NCBI GenBank assembly: GCA_002705325.1
Contig: PAFS01000005.1
Span: 1 to 10,823 of the forward strand
From: Gammaproteobacteria bacterium
Lineage (GTDB): Bacteria; Pseudomonadota; Gammaproteobacteria; Pseudomonadales; Litorivicinaceae
Reading direction: 5' to 3'
DNA: 10,823 bases
The notes beneath the pieces are model-generated. The model searched no databases, was not told the origin of the DNA, and saw only the letters and a program-made list of their open reading frames with translations. The position numbers and the translations under genes were made by a program. Below are positions 1-7,465 of this stretch, piece by piece. The first letter of the stretch is position 1. Each line of letters opens with the position of its first letter.

Positions 1-42
1 CACGCCCCCCGCCGGGGGGGGCCGTGAAAAAAAAAAACGGCC
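1..42. repeat. GC-homopolymer and A-tract inverted repeats at window edge
   Basis: Six C (5-10), then GCC, then eight G (14-21) form a near-perfect hairpin whose outer arms are CACG and CGTG. It runs into GGCCGT (20-25), an A-rich 11-base loop and ACGGCC (37-42), a second perfect 6-bp stem. There is no T-run after either hairpin on the + strand, so this is not a normal intrinsic terminator. Such homopolymers are unlike the rest of the window and may reflect a contig end or sequencing artefact rather than biology. Confidence 0.5.
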
Positions 43-71
43 TGCATGCATCTGATATGATGACAAGGAAT

Positions 72-93
72 GGGTCTGAGTGCGCTCAGAGCC
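72..93. repeat. Short perfect hairpin in leader
   Basis: TCTGAG (75-80) and CTCAGA (85-90) pair perfectly across a 4-base TGCG loop, with two further G-C pairs beyond one mismatch. No T-run follows on either strand, so it could be an operator or an mRNA leader structure; nothing shows which. The remaining leader to about position 260 has only very short open frames, for example 22 codons from a TTG at 120 behind a good AGAGGGAG ribosome-binding sequence. Confidence 0.35.
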
Positions 94-260
94 GACAGCA
101 GAAAGAGGGAGAAACGGTTTTGGAGTCAGACCAAGAACCAGAACAGCTCTTCTCTGCCTCCGTGTCGCTAAAACGGATATGTGAATGACGATGAAGTGCT
201 CGGTCTATATGGGTAAAGGATATCCCCCGGGATCAGGGAAACGTTGTTAACAAAACAGGT

Positions 261-407
261 GTGGGCTCAGTCAACGCGTGGTTTTGTGCCAAGCGAACTG
301 AATTTTTAACAATGGATGCTCTGATTCGGGATTTCGTTTCCCCTTCTTCCCAACCTGCAGACCCGGCACGAAAGCCCGTGAAGTCACATCATCGGGGACT
401 TGCTTGA
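261..407 (+). other. Possible short ORF or gene tail overlapping the ferredoxin start
   Basis: This frame is open from about 195 after a TGA-CGA-TGA double stop. Possible starts are GTG at 261 (48 residues) or ATG at 312 (31 residues). The peptide contains ALIRDFVSPSSQPADPARK and ends at the TGA of 405-407, overlapping the TTG start of the next gene as TTGA. The same overlap style (TTGA, GTGA) joins later genes, which hints at translational coupling. The IRDF segment faintly recalls the C-terminus of DUF3306-type FDH accessory proteins, but that is memory-based and weak. It may be a relic of an upstream gene, a real small gene, or chance. Confidence 0.25.
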
Positions 408-2008
408 TCATTGCGAAAGATTCGAGCGTTTTACCATTCGCTGAAACCCTCGGCGACGAATTAGCGGTGACGTGTGTATTGGAAAAGCCACCAGCTAATA
501 CCAGCCCATCAGGAAAATATGATCTGGCAATTGGACAGATTCAATCAGTTGCCGGCGGTCTCGGTGCCTTCGACGTCGCCTTTACACAGTTCGCTACACT
601 CATTGCAACTGGCCGCGGCGCAACACAATTTTCGGCACCCAAGGACACTGCATCATCATCCTGCGACATCGTGATTGATCTTGTTTCAGAGCAGTCGCTC
701 CTCGCCGCAGAGGCAACGCGCGACGGCTATTTGAGAGCACCCAGTGCAGACGCGCTAAAGCTCGCTCAAATCGGAGCCCAAGCTAAGGGACTGGTCGGCA
801 CCTTCGAAAAGCCGCTGTACGTGAAATATGAAGGTTCAATTTGCGCGCACTCACGATCTCAAAAGATAGGTTGTACACGCTGCATTGATACCTGTGGTGC
901 ACAAGCTATTCAGACCAATGGTGACGGTGTCTATGTTGATCCTGACATGTGCGGAGGGTGTGGCGGTTGTGCATCCGTCTGTCCAACAGGCGCGATCGTC
1001 TACGATGACCCGCCTTTCGAATTTATGGTGCAACGTCTAAAGACACTCATCGGAACATTCCAAAGTCATGCACAAACATCACCACGGGTAATTTTCATCG
1101 ACCGTCACTTCGGTCGTCATTTAATCGCAGAGTCCGCTCGCTTCAGCCAAGGGTTGCCCGCTGATGTGATCCCCTACGAAGTGGATAATGTAGAGCTGAT
1201 TGGTCATGCAGAGTTACTTGCGGCACTCGCTGCCGGTGCAAGTGAAACGCTCATTCTTAAATCACCAAAAACAGCCAAGACAGCAATCGAAAATCAATCG
1301 GCATTAACACATCGGTTGTTAGGTGCGACAAGTGTCGATGCTCAGCGTGTCAAAGTCGTCGAGGCCAATGATATTGCCTCACTTGAAGAAGCCCTGTTTG
1401 GAACGCGAATGCCAGCACTTAAGCATGAAGAAGTCGCATTGCTTGGCGGTCGTCGCGACGTCGCCAAACGAGTCACAGCTGCATTTCTTGGGCACGATGG
1501 CGAGTCATCCAGTTCAATCGCTCTCGAGCCCGGTGACCCCTACGGCACGATCGAAGTCAACTCGGAAAAATGTACGTTATGCCTGGCTTGCGTTTCACAA
1601 TGCCCAACCGGTGCCCTCAATGATCGCTCAGATCGCCCTGAAATCAACATCGTGGAAAATGCGTGTGTCCAGTGTGGTCTATGCGCCAACACGTGCCCTG
1701 AGCAAGCGATCACACTAAAGCCGCAGCTTAGCTTCGGACCACAAACGCTAGAACAAACTTCATTGCACGGTGAGGATCCATTTGAGTGTATCGAGTGCGG
1801 GCGTCCGTTCGGTGTAAAATCCACAATTGAGCGCATCATTGAGAAGCTCGAGGGCAACCATTGGATGTATACCGACTCGGACAACACCAAACTAGTGAAG
1901 ATGTGTGACGACTGCCGCATTAGTGCACAGTACCACGATGCCAATGCACCTCTGCGCGGTCCCGATCGTCCAAGAGTCAGGACGACCGACGATTACCTCG
2001 ACAGCTAG
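404..2008 (+). CDS. Polyferredoxin, 4Fe-4S binding protein of FDH locus
   Basis: Cytoplasmic iron-sulfur protein of the kind found beside formate dehydrogenase genes in proteobacteria, probably handling electrons or clusters for the enzyme; its exact role is not established. Four Cys4 sets are visible: C147/C157/C160/C164, C183/C186/C189/C193, C390/C393/C396/C400 and C421/C424/C427/C431. Two extra CxxC pairs (C462/C465 and C501/C504) near the C-terminus look like a zinc-ribbon or rubredoxin-type site. The last Cys of the first set lacks the usual following Pro. No signal peptide. The only ordinary start in the open frame is TTG 404, behind GGGG; the frame is open back to 302 without ATG/GTG/TTG. 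Homologues as I recall them are longer at the N-terminus, so this copy may be truncated. Its TAG stop overlaps the stop of the facing cytochrome gene. Confidence 0.85.
   Translation: MIIAKDSSVLPFAETLGDELAVTCVLEKPPANTSPSGKYDLAIGQIQSVAGGLGAFDVAFTQFATLIATGRGATQFSAPKDTASSSCDIVIDLVSEQSLLAAEATRDGYLRAPSADALKLAQIGAQAKGLVGTFEKPLYVKYEGSICAHSRSQKIGCTRCIDTCGAQAIQTNGDGVYVDPDMCGGCGGCASVCPTGAIVYDDPPFEFMVQRLKTLIGTFQSHAQTSPRVIFIDRHFGRHLIAESARFSQGLPADVIPYEVDNVELIGHAELLAALAAGASETLILKSPKTAKTAIENQSALTHRLLGATSVDAQRVKVVEANDIASLEEALFGTRMPALKHEEVALLGGRRDVAKRVTAAFLGHDGESSSSIALEPGDPYGTIEVNSEKCTLCLACVSQCPTGALNDRSDRPEINIVENACVQCGLCANTCPEQAITLKPQLSFGPQTLEQTSLHGEDPFECIECGRPFGVKSTIERIIEKLEGNHWMYTDSDNTKLVKMCDDCRISAQYHDANAPLRGPDRPRVRTTDDYLDS
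2005..2008. other. CTAG shared by two convergent stop codons
   Basis: The palindrome CTAG holds the TAG stop of the polyferredoxin (2006-2008, +) and the TAG stop of the cytochrome (2007-2005, -). There is thus no room for a terminator between the two genes, and their transcripts must overlap at the 3' ends. Confidence 0.9.
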
Positions 2009-2766
2009 GGATTGAATTGGAGCGGTTTACCCAGATCAAGTGGCGTCAACGAGTGCACAAAAGCAACGATGTCGTTGATATCGTCCATTTGCAGGTCAAT
2101 TGGCGCGATCGTGATCAACGCACGATTTTTTTCAATCCCAGATCCTTCGACCGAAATCAACGCCTTATGTGGCGACACAGCGTAAAACGTAGAAAACCGG
2201 ATGTACCAGTCATCGAACGTACGCATTGCATGGAACGAGGGCGCGTTATCAATGCCTGCGTACTTGTCGGCACGATCAACTTTGTGACAGCGGCGACAGT
2301 GGTCACGCGACAACTCTCGGCCATGGTCAATATTTCCGACAATGACCATCTCAATCGGAGCAGCTTCATCGGCGGCCGTCGGAATCGCGATCTGCTGACC
2401 ATCCAACTCAAAGGCAGCAATCGTTGCCCGACCCGGCTCACTGACAAGCCAATCAACAAACGCTCGATAATCAGAACTTTCGACGGCTCCGCCGGCGGCA
2501 GTAATGTAAACTGTCTCCCCAGAAACCAATTTCATTACTTCAGCTCCGGTTTCTGGCCGCACGGTCACCAATTGAATGTCGCCAGAAGACTCTACCGGAT
2601 CAAACCGAATCCGAGTTTTCAGAGAGAATCTTGGAACCACATACTGAACCAGTTCCGACGGGATGACTGTTTCATGGGACAAACTCAATGCAAAAGCACT
2701 GTTAAGTCCCATTGCCAACGCAATGACGCAAGCAACTGTTATGTGTTTTATTGTTTTTCTAATCAA
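2005..2766 (-). CDS. Periplasmic mono-heme cytochrome c of FDH locus
   Basis: Exported c-type cytochrome of 253 residues. Residues 1-26 form a signal peptide (basic RKTIKH, hydrophobic core, AFA cleavage site). Residues about 30-140 form an N-terminal region I cannot assign. A single CRRCH heme site lies at 157-161, followed by an APSFHAMRTFDDW segment and a helix with M227 in LQMDDINDIVAFV; M181 or M227 could be the distal ligand, which I cannot decide. Similar single-heme proteins sit in proteobacterial FDH loci, so electron transfer linked to formate oxidation is a fair inference. The start is a TTG; upstream the frame meets a stop after ten codons with no ATG or GTG. The gene is divergent from the DUF6494 gene (56 bp gap) and convergent with the polyferredoxin. 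Confidence 0.8.
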   Translation of the reverse strand: MIRKTIKHITVACVIALAMGLNSAFALSLSHETVIPSELVQYVVPRFSLKTRIRFDPVESSGDIQLVTVRPETGAEVMKLVSGETVYITAAGGAVESSDYRAFVDWLVSEPGRATIAAFELDGQQIAIPTAADEAAPIEMVIVGNIDHGRELSRDHCRRCHKVDRADKYAGIDNAPSFHAMRTFDDWYIRFSTFYAVSPHKALISVEGSGIEKNRALITIAPIDLQMDDINDIVAFVHSLTPLDLGKPLQFNP

Positions 2767-2822
2767 TCGACACCACTTCGTACACTGAGACAGTCATTGG
2801 TATCATGACACAGGAGACAGCC
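2767..2822. promoter_or_regulatory. Divergent intergenic region, likely two promoters
   Basis: This 56-bp gap between divergent starts must lie within or near promoters for the cytochrome (-) and the DUF6494-mrp cassette (+), unless they start inside coding sequence. It contains a small palindrome, ACTG-AGA-CAGT (2783-2793), and AGGAG at 2812-2816, which is the ribosome-binding site of the + strand gene. I see no convincing -35/-10 pair. Confidence 0.4.
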
Positions 2823-3020
2823 ATGAGCGAAGATAACTTTAATCTTTCAATGCGGAAGTTTTTAAAATCAGTCGGCGTCACTTCGCAGCAGAAGATAGAA
2901 GAAGCTATTCGCGCGATTGACGCCGGTTCGGGCTTAACAAGCATCGATTTGACAGTCACACTAACGTGCCACGAAATAGATCTTCGGCATGAGGTCAAAG
3001 GCACCGTAGAGCTTCCGTAA
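2823..3020 (+). CDS. DUF6494 family protein
   Basis: Small soluble protein of 65 residues that matches my memory of the DUF6494 family: an N-terminal SEDNFNLSMRKFLKSVGVTS followed by a helix, an acidic glycine-containing turn, and a C-terminal beta strand pair ending KGTVELP. Function is unknown. I chose ATG 2823 rather than ATG 2805 because AGGAG (2812-2816) lies six bases upstream of it and the family starts with this sequence. It is first in a + strand cassette, 20 bp before the Mrp ATPase gene. In other proteobacteria I recall it next to FDH accessory genes, so a helper role in FDH maturation is inferred only from context. Confidence 0.75.
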   Translation: MSEDNFNLSMRKFLKSVGVTSQQKIEEAIRAIDAGSGLTSIDLTVTLTCHEIDLRHEVKGTVELP

Positions 3021-3040
3021 CCATGTGATAGGACATTAAA

Positions 3041-3892
3041 GTGAGTGATCCCCAATTTAAAGATGCAGGCGTCATCGCAACCGACGGCGGCGGGCAAGGG
3101 CCAAAAAAAGAAGCTCAGCCACCACTTGAGGTTAAGGGCGTCAAGCATATCGTGGCTGTCGCCTCAGGCAAAGGCGGCGTTGGTAAGTCAACAGTTGCAT
3201 CCAACCTTGCCGTCGCACTAGCGATGCGTGGGCTAAAAGTCGGTCTTCTGGATGCCGACGTTTATGGCCCAAGTCAGCCTAGGATGCTTGGTGTGAGTGG
3301 TCGACCATCAAGCCCAGACGGCCAGACCATTCTTCCGCTAAGAAATCATGGCGTCACAGTCATGTCGCTTGGATTGATGATGCCTGATGACGAAGCATTG
3401 ATTTGGCGTGGGCCGATGCTGATGGGGGCACTGCAACAGATGCTGGGACAGGTACAGTGGGGACAGCTCGACGTACTGTTAGTCGACCTTCCACCAGGCA
3501 CTGGCGATGTACAAATGACGTTAAGCCAAAAAGTGAATGTCACTGGCGCTGTGATTGTCTCAACACCACAAGATATTGCTCTCCTCGATGCCAAAAAAGG
3601 GATCGATATGTTCAAGCGTATGGACGTTCCCTTGCTTGGCTTTGTCGAAAATATGGCTTCATTTATTTGCGATGGTTGCGGCAAAGAACATCATCCGTTT
3701 GGGAATGGTGGGGCTAAAGCAGAAGCCGAGAAACAAGGGATGCCGTTCCTTGGCGAAATTCCGCTCGATTTGGCGATTCGAGTTGCCTCTGATGGCGGGG
3801 TTCCGATGGTTGTTGCCAAACCGTCAAGTCCTCAAGCAAAAGCATTCTTAGATATCGCTGATCAATTAATCGAAAGCGAGATATTAAATTGA
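3041..3892 (+). CDS. Mrp/NBP35 family Fe-S carrier ATPase
   Basis: P-loop ATPase of the Mrp/ApbC/NBP35 family, 283 residues, which in characterised members binds a [4Fe-4S] cluster at a dimer interface and passes it to target proteins in the cytosol. The deviant Walker A GKGGVGKST is at 43-51, the switch DADVYGPSQP at 71-80, Walker B plus LPPGTGD at 144-155, and the cluster-binding CxxC is C210/C213. The N-terminal MIP18/DUF59 domain of longer Mrp proteins is absent; instead there are about 33 flexible residues. The start is GTG 3041 with AGGA seven bases upstream. Its TGA overlaps the TTG of the next gene (TTGA). Position in the FDH cassette suggests delivery of clusters to FDH or the polyferredoxin, an inference. 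Other genomic Mrp copies may do general Fe-S work. Confidence 0.9.
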   Translation: MSDPQFKDAGVIATDGGGQGPKKEAQPPLEVKGVKHIVAVASGKGGVGKSTVASNLAVALAMRGLKVGLLDADVYGPSQPRMLGVSGRPSSPDGQTILPLRNHGVTVMSLGLMMPDDEALIWRGPMLMGALQQMLGQVQWGQLDVLLVDLPPGTGDVQMTLSQKVNVTGAVIVSTPQDIALLDAKKGIDMFKRMDVPLLGFVENMASFICDGCGKEHHPFGNGGAKAEAEKQGMPFLGEIPLDLAIRVASDGGVPMVVAKPSSPQAKAFLDIADQLIESEILN

Positions 3893-4608
3893 TCTTTGGG
3901 AATGTGATTACCGATCCAACCTTCCCACCCTTATTGAGCGGTGAAAAGGTCTCAAAAAGCGTGGACCCCTTCACTAAAGCAGTCAGTGCTTCAATGATGG
4001 GTTGCGAACCAGGAGTCGTTTTCTACGCAGAAGACCAAGACACGTTAAACGCAGCGATTACACTTGCGCCTGAAATTGCTTTGAAAGAGGGTGTATCGGT
4101 TGTCCATGCCTTGATGTTATCGCTCGCTGATAGTTTGGGTGCGCTTGGGCCACCGGAGCTCGCTGTGCATTTTGTGTGGCCGTGCCACTTCAAAGTAAAC
4201 GCCGCACGCTGCGGGGGTATTCGGTTCAAAGCCTCAACGACAGAGCCCGATACCATCCCAGACTGGTTAGTTGTTGGTCTAACATTACCCTTTGTGAGGC
4301 CCGAATCGATTGAGCCAGGCTCAGACCCCTCACAAACTTGGTTGCACGAAGAAGGATGTATTGAATTGACTGTTCCACAAGTGATCGAAAGCTGGTCACG
4401 GCATTCGTTGGTCTGGCTGAACTCATTCGAAGACACAGGCTATCGGGGACTACAAGATCATTGGCGAGCAAAGTGCGACTCGATCGGATCAGAGGTCACC
4501 CATCCAAACCAGGGTACATTTGTGGGCACTGACGAGAACGGAAGTTTACTTCTCAAATGTGACGGAATGACAAGTATTCACCGCTTGATTGATGAGATGG
4601 CACCGTGA
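3889..4608 (+). CDS. Biotin/lipoate ligase-like protein (DUF4444 type)
   Basis: Protein of up to 239 residues with the biotin/lipoate A/B protein ligase-like fold and a short C-terminal DUF4444-like domain (about 190-239). Recognisable segments are FPPLLSGEKV near the start, AVHFVWPCHFKVNAARCGGI (92-111, equivalent to the WPND region of true ligases), and PDWLVVGLTLP (124-134). The usual ligase GRGRxGR adenylate loop is not visible, and the catalytic Lys expected after the WPND-like segment is replaced by Arg-Cys. It may therefore bind a ligand or act as a chaperone rather than ligate biotin. No biotin acceptor protein is nearby. Start is TTG 3889, overlapping the mrp stop, or GTG 3904, which would give MITDPTFPPLL and resembles family members better; ribosome-binding sites are weak for both. 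It overlaps the DUF6505 gene by GTGA. Confidence 0.8.
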   Translation: MIFGNVITDPTFPPLLSGEKVSKSVDPFTKAVSASMMGCEPGVVFYAEDQDTLNAAITLAPEIALKEGVSVVHALMLSLADSLGALGPPELAVHFVWPCHFKVNAARCGGIRFKASTTEPDTIPDWLVVGLTLPFVRPESIEPGSDPSQTWLHEEGCIELTVPQVIESWSRHSLVWLNSFEDTGYRGLQDHWRAKCDSIGSEVTHPNQGTFVGTDENGSLLLKCDGMTSIHRLIDEMAP

Positions 4609-5081
4609 AATTAGCGCGAACGATTCGCCTCGACGAATCCGATGATAACGTTTTTGAGAATCCTGCAAGTGCCGGAGAATGGGCAATTAGCGGGGGCTTT
4701 GAATTTTCGGATTGGAGCGAAGACGATCTCACTGGTAAGGCTCGCCAAGCATTTTCAAATGGCTGGTTATCACTTGAGTCTTTTGGTAGGGCAACTTTTA
4801 TCGCAGTCGCGCCAATCACTGAAGCAGAATACGAAGCGCTGACACAGACGCTCGCTCAATACTTCGTAGATCACTACGGCGCGCCTGACATCGAAGCCGC
4901 CATACCAGTTGCAAAAGACGAGCTTGATCATATACGAAGTATGTGCGAAGACCATGAAGACAACACGCTGTTAATGGTTAGCCGCTCGTTGAACGAATCA
5001 GGGATTCATGAATCCTATCGATTCAACAGTCCACAGGGTGCTTCACTTGAAACATTTGCTGTTCACGGATCTGTGGACTGA
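4605..5081 (+). CDS. DUF6505 family protein
   Basis: Soluble 158-residue protein matching the DUF6505 family as I remember it: MKLARTIRLDESDDNVF at the start, a FEFSDW segment, GKARQAFSNGWLSLESFGRA (44-63), and an acidic helical half containing YFVDHYGAPD. There are no membrane segments or signal peptide and only one Cys. Function is unknown. Members occur with the ligase-like gene just upstream in FDH loci, so they may form a functional pair. Start is GTG 4605, overlapping the previous stop as GTGA. The last 19 bases overlap the end of moeA on the opposite strand. Confidence 0.8.
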   Translation: MKLARTIRLDESDDNVFENPASAGEWAISGGFEFSDWSEDDLTGKARQAFSNGWLSLESFGRATFIAVAPITEAEYEALTQTLAQYFVDHYGAPDIEAAIPVAKDELDHIRSMCEDHEDNTLLMVSRSLNESGIHESYRFNSPQGASLETFAVHGSVD

Positions 5082-6349
5082 GAAGGTCGCAAAAACTCTG
5101 CGTAAGGGATGTATCGAACCACCGTACCAGGTTCGATCAACTCCTCCTCAAACCCGATCTCAACGAGCCCATCTGACCAACTGATACTCGAAATTCGACC
5201 CGAGCCCTCAGATGGGAACACATCAACACGGCCGGCTGCGTTGAGACGCGCTCGTAGGTATTCAGACCGGCCACGCCGTTTCTTCTTCTTAAAATCAGCA
5301 ACGACTTCATAGCCTCGAGGATCTCGCCAAATACCCCCAGCCAAAACCTCCATTGCGGGTCGCCCGAACACCATCGTGCAAACCCAGGCTGCGACAGGGT
5401 TTCCAGGAAGACCAATCACAGGTGTCTCTTTCCAAACCCCAAGCGCCAATGGACGACCTGGCTTCAAAGCAATTCGCCAACTGGTGAGCTGGCCCTCCGT
5501 TTTCAAAATTGCGGAAATGTGGTCTTCATCTCCGGCTGACGCACCACCAGAAGTGATGATCAGATCACAGGACTCAGCGCCTTGATTCAATGTCTCCCGA
5601 ACCGTATCACGTGAGTCCTCTACAAGACCCAAATCGATCGCCTCAAATCCAAGATCACGCACCATCGATAGGAGCATGAGACGATTAGCGTCGTAAATTT
5701 GCCAATAGTCAGCTGACTCCCCGGGCTTTCTCAACTCATCACCAGTCGATAATATGCCAACGCGGAGACGTGAAAATACCTCAACCTCAGCAACCCCAGC
5801 CGACGCGAGCAACGAAAGATCAGCTGCAGTGAGACGTCTCCCGCGCTTGAATATCGGCGTGCCAACAATCACATCTTCGCCCGCTTCACGGGTGTTGGAC
5901 CATTGCTTTAACGGTCCGTTAAATGCAATACGCTCTGGCTCAATCGTGCAATCTTCCTCTAATACAATGGTGTCCACACCGTCAGGCAAAATCGCACCGG
6001 TCAAAATCCGGACTGCTTGACCTTTTTCCACACAGCCCGCAAAAGGAACACCAGCTGCTGCCCGCCCATTACATAGTTGTATAATTTGTGGGCCCTCTGG
6101 AATTGGGCCAGCAAACCCATATCCATCAACCGCTGAATTAGATCCCGGTGGATTTGACCTGACTGCTCCAACATCGCTAGATAGGATGCGATCTGAAGCG
6201 GTTTCAACTGGAATTTGGTGACCTGAGCTCACAACCGTCGATAATGCATCTTTGAGAAGTCTTTTGGCCTCATCGACAGGCGTCCAGTCAACGCCTGGTG
6301 GCAAAGCGAAACAGTCATTTCGAAGCGGTGGTGGTTGAATTTCAGTCAT
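5063..6349 (-). CDS. moeA: Molybdopterin molybdenumtransferase MoeA
   Basis: MoeA inserts molybdenum into adenylylated molybdopterin in the cytosol, the step before guanylylation. The 428-residue length is usual. Visible motifs: SNSAVDGYGFA (70-80, domain with the conserved DGYA-like element), RILTGAILPDGVDTIV (114-129), STGDEL (201-206), TSGGASAGDEDH (266-277), ALKPGRPLALG (294-304) and GLPGNPVAAW (313-322). The frame is open 67 codons further upstream inside mobB, but those residues are not MoeA-like; ATG 6349 begins MTEIQPPPLR and the ATGACTGA overlap with the mobB stop fits translational coupling. An ATG two codons earlier is possible. It is the last gene of the fdhD-mobA-mobB-moeA operon. 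It may be a locus-specific paralogue, with a housekeeping moeA elsewhere. Confidence 0.93.
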   Translation of the reverse strand: MTEIQPPPLRNDCFALPPGVDWTPVDEAKRLLKDALSTVVSSGHQIPVETASDRILSSDVGAVRSNPPGSNSAVDGYGFAGPIPEGPQIIQLCNGRAAAGVPFAGCVEKGQAVRILTGAILPDGVDTIVLEEDCTIEPERIAFNGPLKQWSNTREAGEDVIVGTPIFKRGRRLTAADLSLLASAGVAEVEVFSRLRVGILSTGDELRKPGESADYWQIYDANRLMLLSMVRDLGFEAIDLGLVEDSRDTVRETLNQGAESCDLIITSGGASAGDEDHISAILKTEGQLTSWRIALKPGRPLALGVWKETPVIGLPGNPVAAWVCTMVFGRPAMEVLAGGIWRDPRGYEVVADFKKKKRRGRSEYLRARLNAAGRVDVFPSEGSGRISSISWSDGLVEIGFEEELIEPGTVVRYIPYAEFLRPSQSTDP

Positions 6350-6842
6350 GTACATATTTCCAAATAAAATCGGCAATCGACGGTATATCGTTGAGATTGA
6401 ACACCGGTATATCAAGTCCGCTGACCTCATAATCAGAGGCCACGGCAACAATCGATGAGTCCTCTTCTGCCAACACACTTGTCTGACGCTCTGCTCGACG
6501 TACCTCAAGTTTTGGAATTGGAGTCTTCTTAAATCCCTCAACCAAAACAAGATCGCAGGGCGCCATGCGACTTAATAATTCATCCAATTCAAACTCAGGC
6601 CGACTCCGATATTCGTGCATCAAAGCAAATCTCGATCCTCCAGCTAACATCACCTCCTGGGCCCCTGCTATACGATGCCGATAGCTGTCAGTTCCAGACC
6701 GATCGACATCAACGTTGTGATGCGTATGTTTGACCATCGATACCGTCAATCCGCGGGCCGTCACTTCAGAGACTAATCGTTCTGTCAGTGTCGTTTTTCC
6801 AGAATTTTTCCAACCAACAACACCAAATACCGGAGTATTCAT
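6342..6842 (-). CDS. mobB: Molybdopterin-guanine dinucleotide biosynthesis protein MobB
   Basis: Small P-loop GTPase of 166 residues that assists MobA in forming molybdopterin guanine dinucleotide. The Walker A GWKNSGKTT is at 10-18, KHTHHNVDVDRSGTDSYRH at about 38-56 carries the conserved His/Asp residues, and DLVLVEGFKK at about 97-106 is the Walker B-like element typical of MobB. Two ATG codons are in tandem at 6845 and 6842. I chose the second because AGGGAG (6848-6853 on the minus strand) is five bases from it and only two from the first. It overlaps the mobA stop and ends eight bases inside moeA. Length and motifs are complete; no fusion to MoeA, which some organisms have. Confidence 0.93.
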   Translation of the reverse strand: MNTPVFGVVGWKNSGKTTLTERLVSEVTARGLTVSMVKHTHHNVDVDRSGTDSYRHRIAGAQEVMLAGGSRFALMHEYRSRPEFELDELLSRMAPCDLVLVEGFKKTPIPKLEVRRAERQTSVLAEEDSSIVAVASDYEVSGLDIPVFNLNDIPSIADFIWKYVHD

Positions 6843-7465
6843 CATTGCTCCCTCTGTTGCGCAATGACAAGGTCTTCAGGCGTATTGACATTAAAAAATG
6901 GATCACGCGAGCCTGGTGCATGGGCAAATTGAACCTCAGTCCCTCCGACTGAATCAGTCCAAATCACGATCTTGCGAATACCACTCTGCAATGCGCGATA
7001 CAGATCGCTCTCAAGCGATACGTGCCAAAGACCAAAGGTTGGATGACGCATCCATTTCGACTTCTCATCATCAAAGCTTGATGCGAGAACGACTGGAGCC
7101 TGACTTTCCAGCGCTTTCCCAATGGCCCGAGCGACAAAATCAGTGGGAAAGAATGGTGTATCGGCTGCAACCGAAGCGACCCAATGAAACTGATGCTCCC
7201 GAGCGTATTCAAGCGCAGCAAGTACCCCTGCCAGTGGACCTAGATACCCGGTCAGCGAATCAGCAATACAAGGGAGCCCAAATGAGGCAAAACGCTCGAC
7301 ATCACCGTTGACGTTCAACACAGTCTTATCAACCTGTGGGTGGAAACGTTCTAAGACTTCGTCAAGAATTGTTTGCTGTCCAAGTCGCAATAATCCCTTA
7401 TCAGAACCACCCATCCGAGTGGCAAGACCACCCGCGAGCACGACTCCCAAAATTCCATCACTCAT
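6842..7465 (-). CDS. mobA: Molybdenum cofactor guanylyltransferase MobA
   Basis: Cytosolic enzyme that transfers GMP from GTP to Mo-molybdopterin, giving the bis-MGD cofactor used by formate dehydrogenases. The 207 residues begin MSDGILGVVLAGGLATRMGG; the nucleotide-binding LAGGLATRMGGSDKG is at 10-24. Also present are GYLGPLAGVLAALE, the AADTPFF metal/GTP motif, and DPFFNVNTPEDL near the C-terminus, all typical of the family. The frame is open 28 codons further upstream into fdhD, but ATG 7465 is the right start: the preceding residues are not MobA-like, and AAGAG lies eight bases ahead. It overlaps fdhD by eight bases (ATGAGTGA) and meets mobB at its TGA. Confidence 0.93.
   Translation of the reverse strand: MSDGILGVVLAGGLATRMGGSDKGLLRLGQQTILDEVLERFHPQVDKTVLNVNGDVERFASFGLPCIADSLTGYLGPLAGVLAALEYAREHQFHWVASVAADTPFFPTDFVARAIGKALESQAPVVLASSFDDEKSKWMRHPTFGLWHVSLESDLYRALQSGIRKIVIWTDSVGGTEVQFAHAPGSRDPFFNVNTPEDLVIAQQREQ

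Noticed and set aside
1323..1944. Open frames of about 130 codons overlapping the polyferredoxin on both strands
   Set aside because: They are shadows of a gene with four clear Cys4 motifs and show no motifs of their own.
2017..2808. 263-codon open frame on the + strand opposite the cytochrome gene
   Set aside because: It lies antisense to a gene with a clear signal peptide and CRRCH heme site, and its translation is rich in Arg, Asn and His with no family resemblance.
6350..6550. Upstream extension of moeA by 67 codons
   Set aside because: It lies entirely inside mobB in another frame and the residues are not MoeA-like; ATG 6349 gives the normal length and a coupled overlap.
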